From an uncultured Pseudomonadota bacterium (GTDB lineage: Bacteria > Pseudomonadota > Gammaproteobacteria > Enterobacterales > Succinivibrionaceae): DNA of 50,623 bases. The stretch is from positions 1-50,623 of the forward strand of contig OMYE01000012.1 of assembly GCA_900315145.1 (NCBI GenBank), given 5' to 3'. Below, piece by piece: positions 28,603 through 37,664 of this stretch. The notes beneath the pieces are model-generated. The model searched no databases. It saw only the letters and a list, made by a program, of their open reading frames with translations, and was not told the origin of the DNA. How positions within the stretch are numbered: the stretch's first letter is position 1; every line of letters starts with the position of its first letter. Position numbers and translations under genes: made by a program.

Positions 28603-29367
28603 TTATCTTCCGGCAGTTGAAAGTTCATTTACTCCGGAAACCTGATATCTGCTGGCTTGTTGCAGATTATTGAGTGCGGTGCAGCTTGCAGTATGATCAA
28701 GGTGACATCCTTTTTTATACCAGTCTGACAGTTCATAAATGGACTTTCTTCCGATATCTCCTGATTTGTAAAGTTCTGCAAGACCGAAACATCCTTCTGC
28801 CTGATTTTTGTCACAGGCAAGGTGATAGTAGTTTTCCGCCTGATAGTAATCGTATGAAACACCAATGCCGTTATGGTATATTTCGCCGGCTCTGGTACAT
28901 GCGGCACCAAAGCCCAGATTGCAGGCTAACCTGTATTTGGCGAGGGATTCTTCAAAATTCTGTCTAACGCCATCGCCGTTACGGTACATTTCCCCGAGGT
29001 TAAAACAACTGTCACCGTTGTCTCTTTCACATGCCATAGACAGGTATTCGAAGGCTTTTTGATTATTTTTTCTGATACCAAGTCCCTGACGATACATGAG
29101 TCCTAAGTGATAACATCCTGATGGAACATGGTTTTTACAGGTTTTTTCGTAATATTTGAAGGCTTTCTGGAAGGATTCAGGATTATCTAATCCGTCGTCT
29201 TCGTAGATTTTTCCGAGCTTGACGCATGAACGGTAGTCGTGATCAATACATTTGTTTTCCAAATATTCCTGAAATTCAATTTCATTCATGGCGTTAGCAG
29301 AATTCCATGCGGACAGGAGTATGGCACATAAGGTTATTGGCAATATATTAAATGAAAATTTATGCAT
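28603..29367 (-). CDS. Exported Cys-rich Sel1-repeat protein, HcpA-like
   Basis: 254-residue precursor with a signal peptide (1-26, ending SANA). The mature protein is a chain of Sel1-like helical repeats, for example SGCYHLGLMYRQGLGIRKN and DSCFNLGEMYRNGDGVRQN. Each of six repeats carries a Cys pair spaced C-x7-C, expected to form one disulfide each, as in the Helicobacter cysteine-rich (Hcp) proteins. Probably a periplasmic or secreted protein-binding scaffold; partner unknown. Single gene, ATG at 29367. Confidence 0.85.
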   Translation of the reverse strand: MHKFSFNILPITLCAILLSAWNSANAMNEIEFQEYLENKCIDHDYRSCVKLGKIYEDDGLDNPESFQKAFKYYEKTCKNHVPSGCYHLGLMYRQGLGIRKNNQKAFEYLSMACERDNGDSCFNLGEMYRNGDGVRQNFEESLAKYRLACNLGFGAACTRAGEIYHNGIGVSYDYYQAENYYHLACDKNQAEGCFGLAELYKSGDIGRKSIYELSDWYKKGCHLDHTASCTALNNLQQASRYQVSGVNELSTAGR

Positions 29368-30144
29368 AATTGTACCTGCCTGGAATCCTGAATAATCTCA
29401 ACAATGAGGGATACAGTCAGACAGTATGACGTCCGGTTTTGCAACCGGCTAACCGGAAAGTACCACATCTGACCGGAATCATCCGCTGACCGTATACTTG
29501 AATTATATTGAAGTTGCAGACAGGAGTTTTGCCTTTTTTTGCAAAATGTCGGGATAATAAAATCTTTATTATTTTTATGTAAATATTTTGTAATAATCAG
29601 TAAAAATTAGGTAAAAAACGATGTTTGAAATCTGTTTTTGGTTTTTTATTTGATGTATATTGCTGTTTGTTTAAATAATTGCAGGAATGATAATACTAAA
29701 CTTTTAGAGTTGTTGTTTATTTTTAGTGATATGGTGCAGTTTGTAATTTAAACGTCTGTAATTGAATAAAATTTGAACTAAAAACTGAAACGGCTTCCCT
29801 GCAGGTGTGAACAGAAAAATATGTCCTGTAGTGTATTTTTCTAAAAAATTTTTTTGCTTATGATTTTTGATGTTCACCGGTGAATATGATCGGCTGTTTT
29901 TTTTGAAGCAGTCAACATATTCTAAAAATGGTCGGGCCAGTCTCAGATACATCAGTCATTTCAAAAGCGCTGGTTATGAGCGGAGGATGAATTAAAAAGT
30001 GTTTTCAAATTATACTTTTATGCCTGTGTCATATATATTAAAATTAACACATAAAGTAAGTGCCGGGTTAAAAGGCGAGAGACTGATAAATATGAAGTCT
30101 GTTTTGATTCCTGCAACGTATTTAAAATGTCGGAAGGTACTTGT
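29368..30144. other. Long intergenic region
   Basis: 777 bases with promoters expected in both directions. A perfect inverted repeat CCGGTT-TTGC-AACCGG lies at 29433-29448, followed by another AACCGG. The rest is AT-rich with no gene I can support; an 82-codon minus frame at 29704-29952 looks non-coding. Confidence 0.4.
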
Positions 30145-30771
30145 ATGTCAGTTAATTTATTCGATGAAGTAGGTTATGTTCAAGGTTTACGAGCCAGTCT
30201 TACTGATTTGTACCAGAAACCTGATGATGAACAGACAAAAGCTGAAATAAACAATCTTATTCAGCAGATTCGTAATTATGAAGAAAAATGGAAAAGATTT
30301 TTCGGGGTATACAGTACTTTTTTAGACTGCAGTTCTACAAAAACCAATGCCAGAATTTCCTCGTACATTATCAGTAAACTGAGTTTTGAGCAGCGTGTAG
30401 GTTTTATTCTCAGTGAACTATGTATGTTAAAACAGACAGGTAATTCCCTGAAAAATATGGGGTTCGATCTGAATTTTAATACGGGAATTCCCGATTATTA
30501 TACTAAGATAGCTGAGGATAACGGAGGAACTGATGTCAGGATTAAAGAGGTTCAGGATTATCTTACTGAGGTATTGTGTACCATTTATTTTGATAATGAC
30601 AATATGATAATCAAATCACGTTTGGATGTTGTCAGACAGATTGTATACGATATGCAGATTCGTGGTGGTATGCAGGCTTTTGTTTCAGGGCGCAAGACTA
30701 ACCGTTCGGTCATAAAAGCTGTTATCATAACGATGGTTGTGACTGCGATAACTGTATTGATTCTGTTTTAG
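30145..30771 (+). CDS. Tail-anchored membrane protein, paralogue A
   Basis: 208 residues, family not recognised. Starts MSVNLFDEV; predicted mostly helical, with coiled-coil-like segments near residues 25-55. One hydrophobic helix at the very C-terminus (AVIITMVVTAITVLILF) suggests a tail anchor with the body in the cytoplasm. The next gene encodes a homologue with the same order of segments: NLFD start, helical hairpin, a KxxGFDLNF-like site, an IKEVQDYL segment, then the anchor. ATG 30145 has GGAAGG upstream; ATG 30127 is less well placed. Confidence 0.7.
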   Translation: MSVNLFDEVGYVQGLRASLTDLYQKPDDEQTKAEINNLIQQIRNYEEKWKRFFGVYSTFLDCSSTKTNARISSYIISKLSFEQRVGFILSELCMLKQTGNSLKNMGFDLNFNTGIPDYYTKIAEDNGGTDVRIKEVQDYLTEVLCTIYFDNDNMIIKSRLDVVRQIVYDMQIRGGMQAFVSGRKTNRSVIKAVIITMVVTAITVLILF

Positions 30772-30834
30772 AATTTATGGATATTATTGATAATTGACCT
30801 CATTGATTACCGGCTGTATACAGGATAGACAGGA

Positions 30835-31455
30835 ATGAATTTATTTGACGCTGTAAAAAGATTGAATATACTAAAAGAACGGTACAATAATCTGATTATA
30901 AACGGAGAAGACTCTGTTACTGTTGATTTAAAAACAAAGATTACTGAACTTGAAGGTGAGTTGAAAGCGTGCTTCGGAGATTACGTTAAGTATATAGGGA
31001 TAAGCAGTGAGGATACTTCCAGATTATTATTTAATGAGGTTATAGGCAGAATAGGAACAAAGGAATATATATTGAAATCCTTTGTTCTGTCAGATCTTTA
31101 CGATGCAAACAGTTCTTTAAACCCACGGGTCTTAAGATATGTCAAATCATTCGGTATAGACCCGAAATTCTTCACGAAAGTCAATTCTCCAGAGGTTTTA
31201 GAGATCAAGGATTTTTTGAGCGGGGCTCTATCATGCATTTATGCTGATAATCCGCAACTGGCGCAGGACTCCCGTCTGGCGATTATTAAAAATATCATAA
31301 AATATGGAATGCATTCCGGAACTCTTAGTGATTTTAAGATGGTTGAAAAGAAGTGGCTGTATCCTGTAATAGGGGTGGGGACACTTTTCTTTAATCTGTT
31401 ATTTATTGTCTTGTATTTTTGTGTATCTATTATGATGATGAAATACATGCACTAA
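30835..31455 (+). CDS. Tail-anchored membrane protein, paralogue B
   Basis: 206 residues, family not recognised, homologous to the gene 64 bases upstream. Shared features are the MNLFDAV start, KITELEGEL coiled-coil-like stretch, a KSFGIDPKFF site (GFDLNF in A), LEIKDFLSGALSCIYADN (VQDYLTEVLCTIYFDN in A), and a C-terminal hydrophobic helix (VIGVGTLFFNLLFIVLYF). The tandem arrangement indicates duplication. It is convergent with the degenerate GGDEF/EAL gene, separated by a shared hairpin. Confidence 0.7.
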   Translation: MNLFDAVKRLNILKERYNNLIINGEDSVTVDLKTKITELEGELKACFGDYVKYIGISSEDTSRLLFNEVIGRIGTKEYILKSFVLSDLYDANSSLNPRVLRYVKSFGIDPKFFTKVNSPEVLEIKDFLSGALSCIYADNPQLAQDSRLAIIKNIIKYGMHSGTLSDFKMVEKKWLYPVIGVGTLFFNLLFIVLYFCVSIMMMKYMH

Positions 31456-31495
31456 AATACGTTCTTAATGTTTTAAAAATCCAGAAAAAGGAAAT

Positions 31496-31515
31496 GCCCG
31501 CTGAAAACAGCGGGC
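31496..31515. terminator. Bidirectional terminator
   Basis: GCCCGCTG-AAAA-CAGCGGGC perfect stem between two convergent genes. On the minus strand it is followed by ATTTCCTTTTT. Confidence 0.85.
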
Positions 31516-31548
31516 ATAAATGTCTCATATGAGAATATTCCTCTGATT

Positions 31549-33930
31549 TTATATGTTGTCATCCTTGTTCAGGTAGGCTTTAACAGCACTCAGACTCTGC
31601 TGACACGGGAACAGGCTTCCGGTCATTACAGTGGTTCCCAGTTCCCTGAATGTTTCCATGGTAATCATACTGTCTATATCCTGCAGAATAATCTGTACGT
31701 TAATGATTGTCTGCCATCTCTTGATTAGCTCAGTCATCATATAGCGATCAAATTCACTGGTAAGTACTCTCTTTGTCAGTGAGCCGCTGACCATGACGGA
31801 GGATATTTCATGGCTGACAATGAAATCCATGTCAATCATGCCGTGATTATAGTTCTGCAGAGCTATGTGATAACCGTTTTTAATCAGAGATTCAATAGCC
31901 TTTATGCATTCGGTAACATCATTGCTTATAGTGTTTTCAGTAAGAGCAAAGGTTACCCTGTTCGGCAGAATATGATATTTAACGGTAATGAGGTCCAAAA
32001 AGCTCAGCAGATTACTGTCGAGCAGCTGTTCGTAGTTCAGTGGAATAATCATGTTGATGCTGTGACTGGTATCCTGATCAAGTTCGGCCAGGTCGTGCAT
32101 GGCATTTTCGATTTTCCAGTAGCTGAATTCGGTGTTAATGCCGCTGGAGATAATCTGGTCTGTATAATCCTCTATATTGTTGGCGGTACCGTCCTGGAAC
32201 CAGAGGCTTCTGGCTATCAGACTGTGGATGGTTTTATCGGTAATATTCATTACCTGGTCGTATCTCAGAACTATATCTCCCTTCATTCTGGCTTTTTTGA
32301 AGGCGTTAATAAAGCTTATATTATTTGTGTTGAGAGGGTTTTCTGAGAGCATGGAATCCGTGTAGATGGTATAGCTGTCCATCATATTAGACTCACAGCT
32401 GCGCAGGTAGGCGGTATGAGTCTGTTTCATAATGATGGAAGGATTGATTCCGGTGCTGAGTATGTGCACTATACCGGCACTTATGCGTACCTCCTGTCCT
32501 TCGTTAACCTGTATCATCAGTTCGTGGCGGAATTTATCAAGTAAATCATCAATTTCATTTTTTGATTTAATACTGGTGGTTAGAAGGTAGTATACCGTCG
32601 GTTCATAAATAGCTAGATAGTCTTTTTCGTCGATAAGATCCAGCATGATTGAGGATATCTGATGGCTTATTTCATCATTTTCATAAACTGATTTCGGGAG
32701 TACCGGACAGAATTCCACAGCGTAAAGATCTATGGCGCTGTTAATTTTTTTAATCTGCTGCAGTCTGGTCAGTTGCTCCATAATCCATTTCTGATTCGGC
32801 AGACTGGTGTGCGGGTCGTAGTTTGAGTATGACTCGAGTTTATTATGCAGAGATTTCAATTTTTCTGATTGTTTGACGTTGGACTCCAGTGAAGATTTCA
32901 GATGAGATATCAGAAGGTAAATCTCATTGGAACTGTCATGACCGCCGGAGGCATATTCATTGAGAAGCTTTTTATTCTTGTGGAAAAAAGCGTTCAGGCG
33001 GATAAGATTAAACGTATAGTGACATCCGATGATTACCATAAATACAAGCAGGGCAATAGCCATGAAAATATTTTTGACGGCTCCAAGTTTAAATGACCTG
33101 AAAATGGAGGTATTAGGCAGGAAGGTTACTGTATATCCTAAAGACTGGTGATTGTATTTAATTTTAGATATGACATAACCGTCATAGTTAAGATCATAGC
33201 TTATGGAGTCTAGCAGCTCACGATAGGTGATATTGCCGTTAGTATGGGTGCGGTATTTATTGATTTGATTTATGATGTGATTGCTTCTGTTTGGTTCGAT
33301 TACGCTGTTCCAGCTTAGTTTGTTTACTTTCTGACTCAGCCACTGCTCATGCTCGTTGTCGTTGATGTCATAAAGCATGATGGTAGGACTGTCATTAAGT
33401 TTTTCAATAAGCTCAGAAATGGATTTAAGCTTTACTGCAGTGATGGCAGTACCTGTAAGTTCATTAATTTGGTATGATTTATAATTCAGAACAAAGCATT
33501 CATAATCACAGATATACTGGCTGATTTCCGGTCTGGTTTTATGGGTTGAATTGCTTTCTATTTCGGTAATTTTTTCTTTGAAGTGTTCAATGATTATCGG
33601 CTTGATAGTGGAATTTGTGGCTGTTCTGATAATCGGTTCTCTGCCTGATTTATCCGATTTCCATTCAATGTATGCTATGTCTTCCGGAATGTTGGCTACC
33701 AGAGGATTATTTTCCAGTACCTGAATAAAGGAGGTAATGTCATCATTGTTTTTTTCCTCCATAAAATTGAAAATGGTTGAGCTCTGACTATTAATCATGC
33801 CTTCAATATTGTTCTGGTATTGACCGCATGCTCCCATATACACCAGATAGGCCGCCAGAAAAACGACCGAACCATTTAAGATAATTCCCAATATGAATTG
33901 GCGTGACAGTGGAAAATTAACGTATCGCAT
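31549..33930 (-). CDS. Membrane protein with degenerate GGDEF and EAL domains
   Basis: 793 residues. TM helix at about 13-33, a periplasmic sensor-like domain to about 284, TM helix 288-310, GGDEF-like domain from YDPHTSLPNQ (371) to about 525, EAL-like domain about 542-785. Where a cyclase has GGDEF this has YEPTVYY (residues 442-448). The EAL motif region reads HSLIARSLW, the DDFGTG loop reads QNYNHG, and AEGVE reads LQDID. Neither cyclase nor phosphodiesterase activity is expected. It may be a c-di-GMP receptor or a protein/RNA regulator in the manner of LapD or CsrD. A terminator separates it from the next, related gene. Confidence 0.8.
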   Translation of the reverse strand: MRYVNFPLSRQFILGIILNGSVVFLAAYLVYMGACGQYQNNIEGMINSQSSTIFNFMEEKNNDDITSFIQVLENNPLVANIPEDIAYIEWKSDKSGREPIIRTATNSTIKPIIIEHFKEKITEIESNSTHKTRPEISQYICDYECFVLNYKSYQINELTGTAITAVKLKSISELIEKLNDSPTIMLYDINDNEHEQWLSQKVNKLSWNSVIEPNRSNHIINQINKYRTHTNGNITYRELLDSISYDLNYDGYVISKIKYNHQSLGYTVTFLPNTSIFRSFKLGAVKNIFMAIALLVFMVIIGCHYTFNLIRLNAFFHKNKKLLNEYASGGHDSSNEIYLLISHLKSSLESNVKQSEKLKSLHNKLESYSNYDPHTSLPNQKWIMEQLTRLQQIKKINSAIDLYAVEFCPVLPKSVYENDEISHQISSIMLDLIDEKDYLAIYEPTVYYLLTTSIKSKNEIDDLLDKFRHELMIQVNEGQEVRISAGIVHILSTGINPSIIMKQTHTAYLRSCESNMMDSYTIYTDSMLSENPLNTNNISFINAFKKARMKGDIVLRYDQVMNITDKTIHSLIARSLWFQDGTANNIEDYTDQIISSGINTEFSYWKIENAMHDLAELDQDTSHSINMIIPLNYEQLLDSNLLSFLDLITVKYHILPNRVTFALTENTISNDVTECIKAIESLIKNGYHIALQNYNHGMIDMDFIVSHEISSVMVSGSLTKRVLTSEFDRYMMTELIKRWQTIINVQIILQDIDSMITMETFRELGTTVMTGSLFPCQQSLSAVKAYLNKDDNI

Positions 33931-33975
33931 ATAACATCTCTACTTAATGATATGTTGCCACGTTTGCATACAGCC

Positions 33976-34003
33976 AAAAAAAAGACCCGGCGTTAGCCGA
34001 GTC
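33976..34003 (-). terminator. Intrinsic terminator after the CsrD/LapD-like gene
   Basis: Minus strand: GACTCGGC-TAAC-GCCGGGTC followed by eight T's. Strong; it isolates the upstream regulator from the 31549-33930 gene. Confidence 0.9.
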
Positions 34004-34030
34004 CTGTTTATTTATCATTCTTATCACATC

Positions 34031-34070
34031 GGCAACACTATCACAATAACATATAATGTGGAATGTTGCC
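34031..34070. repeat. Inverted repeat GGCAACA / TGTTGCC
   Basis: GGCAACA at 34031-34037 and TGTTGCC at 34064-34070 flank an AT-rich 26-base centre, immediately after the stop of the CsrD/LapD-like gene. A further TGTTGCC lies at 33947-33953. Possible mRNA 3' structure or protein site. Confidence 0.4.
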
Positions 34071-34085
34071 TTTGTTTAGTATTAA

Positions 34086-35972
34086 TTATGCTGAGTACTC
34101 AGCACTATTCTTGATGGTAATGAAGTTTAATTCAACTTTATCTTCAAGAGGCTGTGGTTTGGCGATCATGTATCCCTGAATTGCATCAACGTACAGAGCT
34201 TCTACCTGCTGGCGCTGGGCAATTGTTTCGATGCCTTCAGCAATAATTACGCTACCCTGACGGTGAGATACTTCAATCAGCATGCGAACAAACTGCTGGG
34301 AGGTATTGTCCTTTTCAAAAGACTGACAGATGTTCGGATCAATCTTGATATAGTTCGGCTTAAGTTCTCTGAATAATCTGAATGATTCAAGACCGCGACC
34401 GAAGTGGCTGATACTTGTTGAAGCGCCGGATCTGTGAATGATGCTGAACAGTCTTTCAGCTGCCTGATAGTTGTTTTCCAGCAGTGCTTCATCAATTTCG
34501 AATACCAGTCCCTCAGAAATATCAGAGTTACGGATAAGGGTTCTTTCAAGCCATAAGAGGAAGGTTGTGCTGAGCAGGGCGTTTGATGAAAGGTTTATAC
34601 CGAATCTGATATCAGGCTGTTCAAGCTGACGGTATTTGTTCAGGATGCTGTCAATAATGATCTCTTCAAGTTTAACTAGAAGTTCGTGACGCTGAGCTGC
34701 GGCAAATACAGTTTCAGTTGAAAGATGTTCGCCTGATTCAGTGTTGAAATGAGTGTAAATTTCAACATAAGGCTTTATTGAGATATTCATACTCTTAATT
34801 GGCTGATAGAAGAGAGTAATGGCGTGATTACTGATGATATCCTTAACAGTCTTCTGCCAGTGCATTTCACCCTGGAAGTAACTTTCAGTGTTTTCTGTCT
34901 GGATGGCGTAACCATTGCTTACAGAAGTCTGGGCCATAGCCAGAGCAAGATCTGCACGGGACATAATGTCCTCCTTCTTGTCTTTAGGACTGAAGAAGGT
35001 AAAACCGCTGTAACAGGTATTTGATAAATCAAAGTTTTTCTGGAATTCACTGAGCTGAAGTTTTAGGCCGGAATGGATTGCCTCAATAACTTTCTGATCT
35101 CCCTTCGGTACCAGGATAGCAATATCACTGCCGGAGATACGGTATGCGTTGGTTCCCGGGAAGCGCTTGATGGCATCCTTAATGATTTCGGCAAGGTCGT
35201 GAATGTATTTATCACCCATCTGGTAGCCGCGCTCATTGTTAATAAAGGTTATTTCTGAAGCTCTGAAGATACCGAGAATTGATTTATCCTTGCTGGTAGG
35301 ACGCTTCAGGAGACCTTCAAATGCGGTATTGAAGGTGGAACGGTTGTAAAGATTGGTCATCGGATCGAGAGATGCTATACTTGCAAGATGTTCAATTTTT
35401 TTCTTGGCATCTGAAATTTCTTTTTCGTTCTTGGTATCATTTCTTGATAATTCACGTGACAGGTCTTCAAACGGAAGATCTTCATAGCGCTTGCTGAGAA
35501 TTGAATTCTTTATGTCAATGCTGTACTTGTAGTTGGCAATCAGGAACAGCTGAGCAGTAATCAGAGCGGCAACAACGATCAGAACAATCATTGAAATTAG
35601 TTTAATTACGAAGGAATTGTATATTTCAGTGGCGTCAATGGCAAATTTGATATCTGCAGGACCGATTCTGAGTTCATCAGATGTATTAAATAAATAATCA
35701 AATAAACTTGATGATTCGGTGCTGGTGCTGAAAACAGGAGTATTGCTTATGGAAATATCCAGTTTAGCTAATTCCAATGTAGGAACGGCATTATTACCGG
35801 TATCAACAGTGAAATTACTCCAATCGTAATTGTTCATGAGAACATTCTTAGTCCGGGTTAACTGACTTTCACACTCTCTGCTGGTTGTGTAGAATAAGAT
35901 GCCTACTCCGATAATGCAAAGTATTACTGCAACTATTATGCATTTGGTCATGGCTCCGACTGATTTAAACAT
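34086..35972 (-). CDS. CsrD/LapD-like membrane protein with degenerate GGDEF-EAL
   Basis: 628 residues. TM helices at about 10-30 and 121-146 enclose a small periplasmic domain. A charged linker leads to a GGDEF domain starting DPMTNLYNR (203) whose motif reads SGSDI (280-284). The EAL domain has EIYTHF (404-409) in place of EALLR, keeps an N in GINLSS, E in VFEIDE, KID in YIKID and AEGIE, but has SHFGRG for DDFGTG. So the cyclase is dead and the phosphodiesterase probably inactive while some ligand residues remain. Layout resembles CsrD, which in E. coli drives RNase E-dependent decay of CsrB/CsrC RNAs, and LapD. AAGGAG eight bases before ATG 35972 fixes the start. Confidence 0.8.
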   Translation of the reverse strand: MFKSVGAMTKCIIVAVILCIIGVGILFYTTSRECESQLTRTKNVLMNNYDWSNFTVDTGNNAVPTLELAKLDISISNTPVFSTSTESSSLFDYLFNTSDELRIGPADIKFAIDATEIYNSFVIKLISMIVLIVVAALITAQLFLIANYKYSIDIKNSILSKRYEDLPFEDLSRELSRNDTKNEKEISDAKKKIEHLASIASLDPMTNLYNRSTFNTAFEGLLKRPTSKDKSILGIFRASEITFINNERGYQMGDKYIHDLAEIIKDAIKRFPGTNAYRISGSDIAILVPKGDQKVIEAIHSGLKLQLSEFQKNFDLSNTCYSGFTFFSPKDKKEDIMSRADLALAMAQTSVSNGYAIQTENTESYFQGEMHWQKTVKDIISNHAITLFYQPIKSMNISIKPYVEIYTHFNTESGEHLSTETVFAAAQRHELLVKLEEIIIDSILNKYRQLEQPDIRFGINLSSNALLSTTFLLWLERTLIRNSDISEGLVFEIDEALLENNYQAAERLFSIIHRSGASTSISHFGRGLESFRLFRELKPNYIKIDPNICQSFEKDNTSQQFVRMLIEVSHRQGSVIIAEGIETIAQRQQVEALYVDAIQGYMIAKPQPLEDKVELNFITIKNSAEYSA

Positions 35973-36572
35973 TAAGTCAACTCCTTGAGATTCCATATAA
36001 ATTTTTATTTAAAATTTTTATTCAGTATATGTTCGTTTTTTAGTTAATAATATAAAACTATATATTTTGTATTATTATTTTTGGACAAATTCACATAAAA
36101 ATGCTTTTGTTATAACTAATGTTTTCTAAGAACTACACTGGAATTTATTATAATTGTAGTAATAAAATGTTATCCCAGTAACTATATTATGTTAAATTTT
36201 AACAAAATTATAACATATTAAATAACATAAATGAATAGAATTGATTAAAAAATAACTTTTTTTTATAAGGTATGTGAAATAGAAGAAAAAAATAATACCG
36301 AAAATGCTTTTAATAAAAAGAAAATTTAGTGAACTATCGGAATATATTCTGAAAATTAGCGGGTTATGCAAGCAATGGATTCAGGAAAAAAGATGATGAC
36401 GGAAATATAGTTGAATGTGAGCTATATATACGTGACTAATGAGAGAAAAACGATGTCAGGTGAATGAGAAAAATATTACGGCTGTATATAAACAAAAATG
36501 ACACTGCGGATTCAAACTGCGGATTAAAATTAACAATAATATAAAAGAGATAACAAGAAAGGACGATAATGA
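35973..36572. other. AT-rich upstream region
   Basis: 600 bases with no gene. Repeated TATGTTA / TAACATA elements occur in both orientations near 36187-36231. A direct repeat ACTGCGGATT occurs twice near 36505-36527 just after the tRNA array. No clear terminator for the tRNAs is visible. Confidence 0.4.
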
Positions 36573-36648
36573 TGGCTCCTCCTGCTGGACTTGAACCAGC
36601 GACATACGGATTAACAGTCCGCCGTTCTACCGACTGAACTAAGGAGGA
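36573..36648 (-). tRNA. tRNA-Asn(GTT), copy 3 in transcription order
   Basis: 76 bases with encoded CCA end, anticodon GTT followed by A, T-loop GGTTCAAGTCC and acceptor TCCTCCT/AGGAGGA. Very close to E. coli tRNA-Asn. Identical in sequence to the next two copies. Confidence 0.97.
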
Positions 36649-36676
36649 ACTTCATTTTATAGATGTAAAAATTGCT

Positions 36677-36752
36677 TGGCTCCTCCTGCTGGACTTGAAC
36701 CAGCGACATACGGATTAACAGTCCGCCGTTCTACCGACTGAACTAAGGAGGA
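36677..36752 (-). tRNA. tRNA-Asn(GTT), copy 2
   Basis: Identical to the flanking copies over all 76 bases. The spacers on either side (28 and 31 bases) are also similar to each other, so the array arose by tandem duplication of a unit of about 105 bases. Confidence 0.97.
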
Positions 36753-36783
36753 ACTTCAATTTTAAAGATGTAAGTAAATTGTT

Positions 36784-36859
36784 TGGCTCCTCCTGCTGGA
36801 CTTGAACCAGCGACATACGGATTAACAGTCCGCCGTTCTACCGACTGAACTAAGGAGGA
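36784..36859 (-). tRNA. tRNA-Asn(GTT), copy 1, promoter-proximal
   Basis: Identical to the other two copies. Lies about 45 bases downstream of a predicted transcription start. Confidence 0.97.
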
Positions 36860-36911
36860 ATCCTTTGTGACTCAGCTTTAACTGTTTTGTTAAGCTCTGT
36901 CAACGATGTGC

Positions 36912-36940
36912 ATGATATTGTTTTTAATAATTTATGTCAA
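36912..36940 (-). promoter_or_regulatory. Strong promoter for the tRNA-Asn array
   Basis: Minus strand: TTGACA (36940-36935), 17-base spacer, TATCAT (36917-36912). Near-consensus sigma-70. A second TTGACA at 36903-36898 with a weaker TAAAGC 17 bases on may be a tandem promoter. Confidence 0.8.
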
Positions 36941-37326
36941 CAATATTTTTTGAAATCTTGGAAAAACAGTTTAAATGGACGTAATTTAAACAATAATGAA
37001 CATTTTTTAAGCAAATTTTAAAAATATAAGCTTCAAGAGATTAGAAATAGTGACATAGATAAATCCTTTTGAGTGATTTTTGGCAGAATGTAAAAGTTAG
37101 ATATTTGTGTAAATAAAAAAACAAGACATGGGATCGGAGGTTGGTTTTATGTTTAAGAGAATAAAGGAAATATCTTGCAGTGGCTGACGTTTCTCAGTAA
37201 ACAGAAGACATTATCAGATATTAGAACCTGATAATGCCTGAGGTGCCTGATGCTGTTGTGGTTCAATATAATCCGGTACTGAATTTTTTTTAATTTCTAG
37301 ATCGATTCCGCAGATGTCTCTATTGC
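36941..37326. other. Intergenic region with a candidate broken C-terminal frame
   Basis: On the minus strand a frame open for about 45 codons runs across the end of the next gene and on to a TGA at about 37220-37222. It ends APQALSGSNI and is Gln-rich. It may be a lost C-terminal part of the gene stopping at 37327. A 9-bp stem CATTATCAG/CTGATAATG (37209-37236) overlaps its end and could terminate transcription. The rest is featureless. Confidence 0.35.
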
Positions 37327-37599
37327 TTAATGGAAGCGGAAATGATGTGGTCCCATGAAAAGATTGAACCCTGTGAAGGTAAAATATAACAACAACAATC
37401 CTATGTTTAATAAAGCTATAATCAGCATTACGCGGGCGTATCCTATTAAACTTGGTTTTTTATATGTTGAATAATCTCTGGTTGCCCAATATATGAGAAC
37501 AATAATACTTACTATAGGAATGATATTAATAAGACCGACAATAAACCAGTCTTTTATTGTCATAATTCTAGGATCCTGTTCTGCGGGAGTATAACTCAT
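37327..37599 (-). CDS. Small two-helix membrane protein, paralogue of the upstream gene
   Basis: 90 residues, family not recognised. Two hydrophobic helices (IVGLINIIPIVSIIVLIYW and VMLIIALLNIGLLLLYF) with a short Lys-rich loop between. The first helix aligns with the upstream protein: IIP...IYW against VIP...IYW. AAGGAT lies well before ATG 37599. A stop follows FRFH; an out-of-phase frame continues downstream, so the end may be altered by a frameshift. Confidence 0.6.
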   Translation of the reverse strand: MSYTPAEQDPRIMTIKDWFIVGLINIIPIVSIIVLIYWATRDYSTYKKPSLIGYARVMLIIALLNIGLLLLYFTFTGFNLFMGPHHFRFH

Positions 37600-37664
37600 T
37601 TATTTACATCCTTAATTCATTGATACGTAATTGACATCATATCTTTAAGAAAAACGGCTTAAAC

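Noticed and set aside
29704-29952. 82-codon minus-strand frame in the gap before the tail-anchored pair
   Set aside because: AT-rich with coding-unlike composition and no ribosome site.
36573-36859. CRISPR-like array from three regularly spaced repeats
   Set aside because: The 76-base repeats are complete tRNA-Asn genes with CCA ends; the spacing comes from tandem duplication.
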